Positions 45,851-56,339 of a DNA stretch of 64,000 nucleotides are shown here, in pieces. The position numbers were made by a program, and so were the translations under genes. How positions within the stretch are numbered: the stretch's first letter is position 1; every line of letters begins with the position of its first letter. The stretch is from Lotus japonicus (lineage: Eukaryota > Streptophyta > Magnoliopsida > Fabales > Fabaceae): positions 81,468,983 to 81,532,982 of the forward strand of contig NC_080042.1 of the NCBI RefSeq assembly GCF_012489685.1, in the 5' to 3' direction. The notes below the pieces were generated by a model. That model saw nothing but the letters and a program-made list of their open reading frames with translations. It made no database searches and was not told the DNA's origin.

Positions 45851-48735
45851 TGAAAGTGTAATTCAGAAGTCAGACTTGTTAGTTTGTAAGGATTAGTTTG
45901 TAAGTTACTATTCTCTCTTCTCTCTTTATCTTAAGCTGCATCTCTATCCCTCTCTTATAGTTATAGTAACTTAAAAGTTAGGCACTTCTCAAATGAATGC
46001 AAGGCCCCCAATCAATTGGATGATCGAGATAGGAACCATGATGAAGCCACTTTGGCCAAGGGTGGAGCTTAATAAGATGAGACCTGGTACTGCTTATGAT
46101 GACAACCAGTTCTGAAAGCTACAATCCAGGAAACATTGTACCTTGACTCAGGTTGCTCAAACCACATGACTAGCCATAGACAGTGGCTAGTCAACTTTGA
46201 TGAGAGCAAAAAAGTAAGGTAAGGTTTGCTAATGACAGAATTATTTGAGCAGAAGGTATTGGTGATGCTGTAATCAAAAGAAATGGTTACAAAAATGCAT
46301 TGATCACTGATGTGCTTTTTGTCGGTATGAGAAATAACCTGATCAGTATGGGTTGTGTTTTGAAAAAGGGTTTTACCATGAGTTTGTGTCAAGGAAATCT
46401 GGAAGGGTATGATTCTCAGCAAATTAAAGAAAATTCATAAAGGCACCCCTTGCTCAAAATAGAACTTTCCAGAATTCCAGGTGAATGTTTCTGCAATCGA
46501 GTCTCAATGTCTAACAACTGAGAAAATTGATGAAAAATCTGATGAAAATGGTGCATGGGTTGCCTTCAACCAGAATTCCTCAGGAGGTATGTGAAAATTG
46601 CTTCATAAGCAAGCAGCCTATAACCTCTTTCAGTTCTTTTACTTCGTCTCGGTCCACTGCAATTCTACATTTTGCTAACTTAGATGTTTTTGGCCCCTTT
46701 GAGGTTATCTCCCTAGGTGGAAACAACTATTTTGTATCCTTTGTTGATAAGTTTAGTAGAAAGGTTTGGATCTATCTGCTCAAGGCTAAAAGTGAAGCGT
46801 TTTCATTCTTTAAATCTTTCAAGAGTATGGTTGAAAAACAATATGGAAAGTTTATTAAGGTGCTGAGAATCGATGGTGGAGGAGAATTTTGTTCAAAGGA
46901 GATTGAGGGTTTCCGTAAAGATAATGGCATCTTACATGAAACTACAACACCCTATACCCTCAGCACAATGGTATTGCTGAGAGGAGGAATAGGGTTGTAC
47001 AGATATCGTAAGAAGTATGCTAAAAGGGAAAAACTTACCACATGATTCTTGGGGTGAAGCTGCTACAACTACAGCCTATGTGTTAAATAGATGTCCAACT
47101 CAGAGGCTTAAAATGCAAGCTCCAGAAGAGGTATGGATAGGAAAGAAACCTTTAGTGGGGAAATTCAAGATTATTGGAAGCATATTCTACAAGCATATCC
47201 CTGATCAGAGGAGGAAAAAGTTAGATGATAAAAGTGAGATAATGATCTTTGTGGGTTACAAATTTACAATCCCACTAGCTGGAAGAGGTGGAATCTATGG
47301 TAGCTTGATGTCAAGTATGCATTTTTAAATGGACCATTAGATGAGGAAGTTTATGTCCTTCAACCCCCTGGTTTTGAGATCAAAGGAAAGAAATAATTTT
47401 TTTATAGATTGAGAAATGCCTTGTGTTGCTTGAAGCAAGCTCATGGAGCTTGAAACATGGTTTAATTTGACTTATTTCTGACACACTTAGGCTTCCATAA
47501 GTGCTTAGTGGATCATCGAGTCTATGGGAAGCCTTCAGAAAAGAAATACACGCTACTAATATGCTTATATGTTGATGATTTACTCATCATAGGGAATAAC
47601 ATATAAAAAAATGAGTTTGTGAAAGAAAATCTAAGTTTGAGATGACAGATCTTTGGCAAACTCATTTTGAAGAGATTTAATATGATGCAGTACAACATTG
47701 CATCAAAGGAAATACATCCTTGAAATTTTGAAGAGATTTAATATTTTTTTTAATAAGCCAAATGATTGTATTAAAATGGAGTACAAGGGGTACTCCAACT
47801 ATGATGCAGTACAACTTTGCAGAGTCACTTGTTGAAGGAATTCTCGGGCTGGATAATTGTGAAAAAGAGCCTCGAGTTTATGGCACTCTATATAGACAGT
47901 TATTTGGTTGTCTGAGATTTGTGTGTCACAGCAGACAAGAAATAGCCCATAGTGTTGGCTTAATTAGCAGGTTTATGAGTGATCCAAGACAGTCTCATCT
48001 TGTGGCAGCCAAGAGAATCTTAAGGTACTTAAGAGGAACATCCAATTATGGAGTCTTATTTCCAAGCCAAGAAGGGAAGAGTTTCTACACCTTGTAGCCT
48101 ACTGCGACTCTGATTGGTGTGGGGATAAGGTAGAAAGAAGAAGTACAATGGGGTATGTGTTTCTATTCTCAAGAGCTCCTATATGTGTTGGGGCTTAAGA
48201 AAACAGATTGTGGTGGCTCTCTGTCTCTCTACCTGTGAAGCTGAATATAATGCAACTTGTAGTGCTGCTTGACAGGGTCTGTGGATCATGTCTCTGCTAA
48301 ATGAGTGGGGAATGGAAACATATGATGCTATTGAATTGCTGGTTGATAACAAATCTACAATTAATCTTCCCCCACGGCAAGAGTAAGCACATTGAAAGAA
48401 ACGGAAGGCCTAGCTGAAGCACTGTGGGACTGATCTGCAAGTTGCAGATATCATGACCAAGCCATTGAAGATTGCGAGTTTCAGATATATGAGAGGGATG
48501 TTAAATATAATGGGTTTGTAACTTTTGAATTAAAGGGGATATTGAAAGTGTAATTCAGAAGTTAGACTTGTTAGTTTGGAAGAGTTAGTTATTAAGTGGT
48601 TAGTTTTACTATTCACAGTTAGTGGTTAAGGAATGGTGTGTGCATACATGTAATGGGATCAACCTAATAGAGTATCGAGCTTCCCCATTTTCTCTCTTTT
48701 GATCTTACTCTGCAGCTTTATTCTTCTTTTATCCT
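45851..48735 (+). mobile_element. Decayed copia-type retrotransposon in ankyrin-gene intron 1
   Basis: LTR-like sequence beginning tgaaagtgtaattcagaag occurs at 45851 and 48543. Between them, broken frames keep a zinc-knuckle trace, a protease trace (LDSGCSNHMTSH near 46135), integrase (46527-47328: FVDKFSRKVWIY, RIDGGGEF), a reverse transcriptase trace (ICLYVDDLLIIGN near 47565) and RNase H traces (SLSTCEAEYNAT near 48230). Most of gag and part of reverse transcriptase are lost, and many frameshifts and stops are present. It is clearly older than the element at 39622. The right LTR end is approximate. Confidence 0.8.
47738..47803 (-). mobile_element. Very short LINE 3' tail inside the decayed copia
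   Basis: A T run then aataagccaaatgattgtat and ggggtactccaact interrupt the copia reading LKRFN/MMQYN. It matches the 3' end of the LINE at 5712-6436. Extreme 5' truncation leaves about 65 bp. Confidence 0.7.
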
Positions 48736-49150
48736 TAAAATTCTCATCCCTTGAACATACTCTAATTTGTTCATTTTCTTAAACGATGAGCTTGTGATTT
48801 TTCCACTTTCAATTTCAGATTTTTTCTTGAAAACAACAAGGCTATGCTCATTGACATAACCAAAATGCACAATGCTGAAAGATTTAACAGATTTCATCAA
48901 CTCAATGTGGCTGGTAGAAGAAGAATCATTACTTTCACCACCACGAACAAGCAAGGCACTGAAGGATGCGCTCAATCTCAATAACTAGCAGAGCAAGGAC
49001 AAAAACCTTGTCCGGATTCGTAGAGAACATGAAATCAAAGGAACTGTCCTTGTACTGAAGTTCATACACGATTTTCTTCTTGTTGATGGAGAAAAGAGGG
49101 GTTTTTTGCAATCCCCTAACACTTGAAAACGACTCATCTCAATAAAAAAA
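48736..49150 (-). other. Unrecognised coding-like fragment, minus strand
   Basis: Between the decayed copia and the ankyrin exon 1, the minus strand has coding-like composition in more than one frame, for example FDFMFSTNPDKVF followed in another frame by SVKSFSIVHFGYVNEHSLVV. The frames are broken by a shift near 48975. I do not recognise the protein. It could be a retro-copied or captured gene piece, or part of an unrecognised repeat. Confidence 0.35.
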
Positions 49151-49376
49151 TTCATGTTTTTTTTTATTAGCCAAAAATTTGTATTAAGAGGAGAGAGATA
49201 TAAATAAAAATGAGTGAAAATGAAGTGTTTTGAAAATGAGGTGTGTATAAATCATTGTTGTGGATCATTGGCGACATACCTTGCTCAATAGGTAGGTCCG
49301 TTTTTAACCGTGTGTGGTATATGGCGTGTAACTCGTTCCAGGCGTCTTTGGCCGTATAGCCTTTTCTAATATGAGT

Positions 49377-52300
49377 AAGAGCCTCTGATCCGCATGCTAG
49401 CTGAATGATATGTAAAACCTTCGCATTCTTCATCCTCCAAATCTCATATAAATCCGGGTCAACGACGTCCCAGAGAACTTGCCCCCTTAGGTAGTTTTCA
49501 ACAAGCCTGCTCCAGTTGTCGTAGTTGCCTTTTGTCAATGGTTCAAGAACTATTCCACTTCCAACAGCTGCCATCGTACTGGGCCTAAAATTAATACAAA
49601 ATCATGAGCCAAACACAACATCTTGCATATTCGCTAGCTTCTTTTTTTCTACTGTAATATAATTTGGAATATAATTACCTGGAACACAGGAAAAACAACA
49701 ACTAGGTGGTAATTGAGGAAGTAATTTTGTCCCCTTAATTCAACAGTTAGGTTACGATGGTTCAGATTATTACTACGTACAAAAGGAGCACTGGCAATGA
49801 ACAAGTAATAAAACTCAAGGGAAATTAAATTGTACCAAAACCAAAATTTACTCAAAGGGAAAGTTAGGCACTTACAGCCACAGGTCAGGGTCTACTTTAC
49901 TCCAGGAAAACTTGCACATAACATCATCGTACAAAGCTCATCGATATTTATATACACAGCATACAAAGGAAAATTAAAGAGAAATGATACAACAACCACT
50001 TCTGTAACCAAAAAAATAAAAATTACAGCACCCATACTATAATTAATCTTTTTGGCAGTCAGCATAATAATATTCATCAAGTCGCATTATTTTTTTTATA
50101 CTATATACTATTGACTTCTATCCGAGAAAACCGAATCGTATGAGTTTTTCTTTTTAAACATGATTAGTTAATAAATTGCCAGCTCAACCTAACAAGTTAA
50201 TTAAATTAAAAACTAAACAACAACCATGCCCACTGGGGAAGAAACGTAAGCAAACCCTGGAAGGATGACGTTTCTTTATAAAGATTTTTTTTTTTTGATA
50301 ATTTTCTTTATAAAGATTTGTTAACTCTCTAAAAAATATCTACAAATTTTCTGTGAAAATTAAACATACACATATTTTTTGTCACCCAAGAATTCCAGTT
50401 ATACCTACTTGTTTGCACTATATTTCAATTCTGCCATTCACAAAGGAACATCATTGCACTGTTGTCAAGCTGTTCGGGTTCGTCCAAATAACATTTTCAG
50501 GTGTGCCAAGGAACAAACGCGTCATGTGCTATTTGGTCGAGTCTCCTAGGAATCCCAAATTTAGCTCCTCCTTTCTTGTTAATTTAACAACTTGAGTTTG
50601 ATGTATCAAGACCCAACCTACTATATAAAAGGGGTCATCCTTACTCATTGTCTGTTCATTTCTATACTGAATAAAACTCAAAGTTCTCCTTTCACTCTGC
50701 CTATCTAATTTAAGGTTTTATTCTAGAACATTTTGGCACCCATCGCGGGGCCTTTGTAAAAAGTTCAAGAACTTTTTTTTGTTATGCATGCAGAATCCTA
50801 ATTCTCATTAAATTATGCAATCCGAGGCTTTGATTATTTAACAGAAGAAATAATACACAAGAGCTTAAAGTTTGGATTTACTGTTGCAATGTATTATTAC
50901 ACAACAAATGCAGCAAAGGGGTGAGTAATTTCATCACACCACCAATCAAAATATAATCAGATCACCGAAAACAGGCCAAGGAAGGAGCTCACTGCATTCT
51001 CTCGTAAAGGCAGCACATTATTTGAAACTTGCAGGACCAACAAATCCTTCCATCTACAAATGTTTGATCATACCACTACACAGGCCAAGGAAGGAGCTCA
51101 CTGCATTCTCCCATAAAGGCAAGCACATTATTTGAAACTTGCAGGACCAAAAAATCCTTCCATCTACAGATATTTGATCATACCACGACCTTCCACACTC
51201 AGTTTTGTAGCCTGAAGCTGTCTCTTTTTTGGTGCCCTCAACTGCTGCAATTTCTTATTCATCTACAGTTAACAAATCCACAGTCAATTGAAGTTATTTG
51301 CATACGATTATCATATTGCTTGAAGAGAAAAAAAAAGGGGTTAAAACAATCACAAATGACAGAATCTAAAAAAAAGGAACACCAACCTTCATACGCTGTT
51401 GATCATGTGAAGCTTGCTTTGCCCGTGCTCTAACTTCTTCTGGATCAACTTTAGATTGGGGACGGATCACAAAATCCATAGGTGTTGCTTCTGGTCTTGA
51501 TGCATGTTGCCTGGAAGAGGACTGACCAGACCTAGGCCTGCATTACAGTCAGAAAGATTGTTTTAGTGATTTCTCAATTCACCAGCTCCACAAGTTCATA
51601 AATGCCACTTGAGCCTTACTGTGGAAGATCCAAATCAAGGTCACTGTCTCTAGATTGCATTCCTGCAGCTTTATTTGCCGGCCTGTAAGAGTTCAACAAA
51701 ATAGTTCAGCAAAATTATACAAATTCAACATGTTGCAATAAGGACTTATAATACTGCAGGAGCAGCAATGGAAAAAAATGATACGAGTACTTTTTGACTG
51801 ATGGCCTCCTGAAAGGAGCCCTCTCATCCTCAATATTTCGCATGTCTTCAAACCGTGTACTCTTATTAAATATAGGTCGGCTCTGCAATTACAGTGTTAA
51901 CAAAATGTTAAGTTATTGCTTAAAATGAATTCATGAAACAAAATACATACAATAGTGTTTTTCATGAATCCTAGATTTCAAGTAACAGTAAAACACAACA
52001 GAGAAGATCACTCAACTAGAATAAAATTGAACAGCTTTGACAGGAAGATAAAAGATTAAGATGGAACAAGGGTTTAGTCATGCATTACTTACCCATTTAT
52101 CAACCAGTTCCTTGGCTAGTTTCCTATTTACATTTATCTCTTCATCAGACTTTGATAAAAACATAATTACCTGTTAAGATGGTAAAAATCAGTCAAAGGT
52201 ATTACCTCCAAAACATGCCATCTTTTTTTTCGGGGGGCTGGGGGGGGGGGGGGGTGAATTTGGTTTTAAGTGCTACTAAAATATAGCATGTATTCAGATG

Positions 52301-53866
52301 GATAATGGAAACCCTACCTTCCCAAGACCACTCCTCTTCAGCTGTTCTCTTCTGTCAATCTGCTCTAGGTCTATAGGAAACTGCATGACAAGATACATGA
52401 ATAAGATGCAAAATAATTTTGAAAAAGAGAGTTGCATATGCATCTAAAATATTATAATGGATCTACTCAAGATACATCATTCAAAATCTTCAAAATTGCA
52501 GTGCGTATGTTTATATTTGGCAAGCTTCCATCAGGAAGCGGCTCAAGCCAATTCTTCAATAAAGTTAGGACTCCATGATCTAAAAATTCTAGCTGGAGCT
52601 GTTTCCTGCAAATTAGTGGATGGAAAGTTATTCAAATATGGAAAAGAGAAATATAAAAGATTGAGAAAACACCAGTCTGCACACATAATGTAGCAGGAAA
52701 ACGACTGCTTACTTTGAGAGGACTTCTGTAAGAAGAGGCAGCTTCTTGAGTTTATTAATAGCAGGCTTCCCCTGTCTATTGAGTTCAGCATCCTCTTCAG
52801 CTGTAACCTCAAGCTCAGCCATGACATTCTCAACTAATAAAGCTATCTCTGCAGGACTTCTTTCGTTCTTCTTCTTTTTCTTACCCATCTTAAAAAGATC
52901 ATTGATTTCATCATCTTCTTCACCTTCCTCTGCCTAGAAAAAATCCATATAACAGTAAGACAAAGGAATCATAAAAGCTTTTGACAAACAACACAAAAAA
53001 TTGGAGAAGGTTGTGTCTGCCTAAAATATAAAAAAGAAAGAATAGCATAACATGACATGAAAGCTTGGCCTGATACAACATCCATTACATATTTCAGTTT
53101 CCAACATTCAACTGCTGGTTGCAGGACCTTCTTTCAACCACAAAGTTATAAAAAAACAGATGATTTGATTTCAGAATAATTTAAGCAGGAATTAAAGATT
53201 AGTGAAATAAATTATCAACCTGAGGCGCTTCACCAGGAGAGCTTGGTTCATTGTAGTTACCATAGAAACCAGGTTCCACTCCAGTGTCATCTATGAAGTT
53301 GTCATCATCCAAATTTCTGACACCCTCTTGATCATCCTTTATGAAAACCAAAAACTACCATCAGAAACAATTCACAACCAATAGTGTAATCCATAAAACT
53401 ACCACCATCAAAAGAAACCAAGTTAATGAGAATCAATTAAAATGCAGAACAGGATTTCCACAAAGCTTGCAAAATGCAGGAATAACCACCATATTCACTC
53501 ACTTATAAAACCCTCAATCTCTCAAATACACACTTTGAAGTAAGAATAATCATGATTATAAGTCCATCATAACATACATATGTACCAAATTGAATGAAAT
53601 TTAAGCAATCATCCTAGAAGCATAAAGGGCAATACATAGAAAATCAATACCTCAGAATCTCCACCAGCAATGGTATCCCACATCTCCTTAACTTCACCAT
53701 CATGATCCTTCCCTGCCTTCCCCCCAAACCCTTTCTTAGCAGACCCAAATTTGGAACCTCCCTTTCCGCCGCTGCTGCTACTTCCGAACCTCGTATCGCC
53801 TTTAAGCCGCTTCTCCTTCTTCCCTGATCCACCATCCTTCTCCTTCTTCCTCTTCCTCCCTTCCCC
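49377..53866 (-). repeat. Segmental duplication, copy B
   Basis: Counterpart of 19745-24776 in the same orientation, about 29.5 kb away. Here both genes it touches, the ankyrin gene's exon 1 and IWS1, are complete at these ends, so copy B is the ancestral arrangement. Confidence 0.85.
50971..51190 (-). repeat. ~107-bp tandem duplication of the IWS1 3' end
   Basis: The passage aggccaaggaaggagctcac…ttccatctaca…tttgatcataccac occurs at about 50973-51080 and again at about 51081-51190. Copy A has it only once. The duplicated piece includes the stop codon of the last IWS1 exon and adjoining 3' UTR, so one copy lies downstream as untranslated sequence. Confidence 0.8.
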
Positions 53867-54246
53867 CTCATCAGACCTCACCGGAAAATCCTCCTCCTCC
53901 ACCTCATCCTCGAGATCCGGAGCCACCGACTGGCTCCCACCACCGCCGCCCTTCTTGATGAGCCTCTTCCTGGGCTTCGACTTCGACGAGTCGTTGTCGT
54001 ACACCGGAGTCTGAGATCGTTCACGGTTGCCCCAATCGTCGACATCTTCCTCGAAATCGTTGAGGTTGTTGTTCGGCTCCGGAGATGGCTCCCGATCGGA
54101 TTGAACGTCGTCGTAGTCCATCAATGGTTCTCCGTCCTCGTCGCGATTCCTGAAAAATTGAAGAGTTGGAAAACCAAAACCAAAACCCTAACGCGAAAAG
54201 GGGGAAATTGAGAGAGGGAAACTCACGGATCGTCTTGGTAACCCAT
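51164..54246 (-). CDS. IWS1: IWS1 homologue (SPT6-interacting elongation factor), 11 exons
   Basis: IWS1 partners SPT6 on elongating RNA polymerase II; in plants it is also tied to brassinosteroid and nitrate responses. Exons: 54227-54246, 53651-54149, 53220-53336, 52713-52933, 52476-52605, 52318-52380, 52093-52170, 51791-51882, 51620-51682, 51387-51537, 51164-51262. Phases close to 510 aa, close to the Arabidopsis length. Residues 1-170 are acidic and low-complexity (DDVQSDREPSPEPN, KSKPRKRLIKKG), as in the family. The TFIIS N-terminal-like helical domain spans about 250-390 (LEFLDHGVLTLLKNWLEPLP, RREQLKRSGLGKVIMFLSKS). The C-terminus is basic (MNKKLQQLRAPKKRQLQATK). All introns are GT..AG. 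The start is the ATG of the 20-nt first coding exon, giving MGYQDDP. A truncated copy lies at 22077. Confidence 0.92.
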
Positions 54247-54576
54247 GGTTGATGATGATGATTACGCTGTGGTTGCAGAAATCGTTGATTTGATTTGATT
54301 GAGAATTGTGATAACTTTAGTGAATTAGGGTTTGTGAATGTGAATGTGCGAGAGAATGAAGAGTGAAGAAAAAGTCAACAGGAGATTGCGATAAAAAGAG
54401 AAGAGAATTGGAGTGGCGGGATGAAGATGAGATGGGAGGAGGTATAGAAGACCGCCGACCCGGTTGAACCGGGAATTTGTGAAGTAATCGGTCGGTTTAT
54501 TTAAAGAAGCTAGAAAATAAAAAGCGAATTTGTGAGTTTGTTTGATAGCGGTTTTAGTTTTTGCATTCATAAGTAT

Positions 54577-56103
54577 GGTGCCCACTAGGGTGGGCTAGTT
54601 ATATTCTGGTCCACCCATGGACCAGAAGGGTAATTTTGTCTTTACCCCTTCCCTTTACCCTTTTTCCTCTCCCTCTTCCCTTTACCTTCCCTACCTAGGT
54701 TAATCTGAAATCTGAAAGGAAACAAGCTCGGGCATCAATGCATCATACTCGTGAAGAATCAGGAACAACACAAGCATCGATCAATGGCGATCTGCTCCTC
54801 AATAGTTTAACATCGATCTGGTCCCATCGATCTGCTCCAGTCCCCACCACCATCTTCACATCAAAGTACCATCTTCAACCTCTAGCCCCTTACACGCTTC
54901 GCACCAGACCCATCGATCTGCTCCTTCGCACCGAGTCCCACGGTCAAGGTCGAAGCTTTAACACCGTGTCATATACCAAGATGGTTTCGCTCCAACCCCT
55001 CTTCAGGTCCCGGGTCGGGCACCAGATGCTCGATGAAATCGGGCTTCGAATCATCAAGATAGTTCACGGAATCGAGGGTGAAGTCCGTGGTGGCGCGGAT
55101 GAGAGGGACGCCTTGGTCGGCGGCGCACCAGAGCTTGAGGCGGTGATCCTGGCGGTGGCGAAGCGTGCCGGCGAGTTGGTAGTAGTGAATGAGAGCTTGC
55201 GAAAGGGAGGAGGACGAGGTCGTGGGTTCTCCGTTGACGGATTTGGGTACTGGCCTCAGTGTCAATTGAAGCCACGGTGGTCTCTTTGTTGATTCGCGCC
55301 ACCATTCTGGTCGCGATGGCTTCAACGGTGGATGCATGAGGAGCAGCCGTCGGAGTGGGATGGATGTCGGCGAAAACCCTCTGCCAAGGCTCAATCGCTG
55401 ACTGCATGGAAGAGTTGGGGAATGGAGGTTGAAGGTGGCAGCGAGTTTGAGATGGACAGCGAGATCAACCGACGCATCTTAGCCACAACCAAGTACATCA
55501 GCTACGGTTCACTTCGGAAAAGCACTATCCTTTGTTCTCGTCGCTGCGCCTCCACCCCGTTTTCAACTGAAGGGATGATTTTGAGTTGTTCATCTCCAGA
55601 TTGAGCCATAGGGTTGTGTCCCTGATATGAATTTTTTTTTGGTGTTATTTTGAGTTTTCTGTATGAATTGATATTTGGAATTGATTTCTGGTACGTATTT
55701 TGAGATTACTTCAAATCTGGTTATTTTGATTTATGGAGTTTATTTTGGAATTGATTTCTGGAAGTTTATTTCCGTTTTCCTCTTAGAATGAATCAGTTTA
55801 TTTGTGAAATTATTTGTGAATGATGATGGAGGGGTTGAATTGAAGGAGGCATGGTTTGGCTTCGCTATGGAGGTCTTGACAATGGAGGTTGGTGGTTTAA
55901 TGCAGTTTCGCAGGGATTCGGGGAAGGGAGAGGAAGGAGAGGAAGGGAGAGAATGATATAACATTTTACATTTTTACCCTTTTAGTTTTCAGTAAATCCT
56001 AACCGTTGATCTAAAGAATATTCCAAGATTCTCTAATCCAATGGTGTTTAGGGGGTGGTCCATCGGTGGACCAATTTAAAAATTCCCCACCTTAGTGGGC
56101 ACC
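54577..56103. mobile_element. Mutator-like element carrying a gene fragment (Pack-MULE candidate)
   Basis: Ends ggtgcccactagggtgg and the complement of ccaccttagtgggcacc form inverted repeats, extended inward by a ggtccacc…tggacca palindrome. The flanks are the perfect 9-bp duplication cataagtat at 54568-54576 and 56104-56112. It contains no transposase. The interior at about 54965-55400 codes for part of a BAHD acyltransferase on the minus strand and is much richer in GC than the ends. It sits about 330 bp upstream of the IWS1 start. Confidence 0.88.
54969..55407 (-). pseudogene. Captured BAHD acyltransferase fragment
   Basis: The minus strand encodes SLSQALIHYYQLAGTLR, the conserved N-terminal BAHD signature (L-S-x-A-L-x-x-Y-Y-x-L-A-G-x-L-R), followed by GVPLIRATTDFTL and a HLVPDPGP stretch. 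This corresponds to roughly residues 60-150 of a ~450-aa enzyme that moves acyl groups from CoA to alcohols or amines. The HXXXD and DFGWG active-site motifs are absent. The upstream N-terminal part appears in another frame (from 55407), so there is at least one frameshift. It lies wholly within the Mutator-like element, so it looks captured rather than native. Confidence 0.75.
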
Positions 56104-56112
56104 CATAAGTAT

Positions 56113-56330
56113 GGGAGTGTTTTGATGGATATTCATTGGTTCCTCTCAAGAGACTAGGTCATTAGTATCTAACATGTGCCTCGCAAAGGATATGAACCAG
56201 CAGATTGTCTTGCCGGTTTAGGGACGGGTTTACAGTGTTCGTTAATTGATTTGGATCTTCCTCTTGTTGTATTGCTTCCTTTCTTGTCGAAGGGTTTAGG
56301 AGAATCGTAGTTTTGTTGTTTAGTTTTCCT
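56113..56330 (+). mobile_element. LINE RNase H C-terminal fragment
   Basis: The plus strand reads HVPRKGYEPADCLAGLG and then SLIDLDLPLVVLL, matching the end of the RNase H domain of plant LINEs (HVPREGNxxADxLA). It starts directly beyond the target duplication of the preceding element. The poly(A) end is not clear. Confidence 0.55.
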
Positions 56331-56339
56331 ACTTACCAA

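Larger units (their letters stand above)
30912..49574 (-). pseudogene. Ankyrin repeat/PGG membrane protein (ITN1/ACD6-like), disrupted
   Basis: Exons found: 49280-49574 (MAAVGSGIVLEPLTKGNYDN start), 45246-45586 (two ankyrin repeats, SGRTILHFAVIAGHEKIV), 32240-32287, 31582-32012 (ankyrin-like, DVFGNTLLHLAAYL) and 30912-31493 (PGG domain, FAAAFTVPGG, with about four membrane helices). Splice sites and phases join within each end: exon 1 to 2, and the three last exons. Proteins of this family are membrane-anchored ankyrin proteins implicated in stress and defence signalling. The central ankyrin block between the second exon and the 48-nt exon was not found in 32.3-45.2 kb. The second exon also lacks a good donor and runs straight into the AT-rich tandem repeat at 45250. 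I therefore treat the locus as disrupted. The alternative is short exons I missed. Confidence 0.7.

Noticed and set aside
47664..47737. attttgaagagatttaatat direct repeat read as a target duplication
   Set aside because: Both copies belong to a local duplication of copia coding sequence (MMQYN) and do not flank the LINE tail.
54738..55292. 184-codon plus-strand open frame
   Set aside because: It is the antisense shadow of the captured BAHD fragment, whose minus-strand reading has the family signature.
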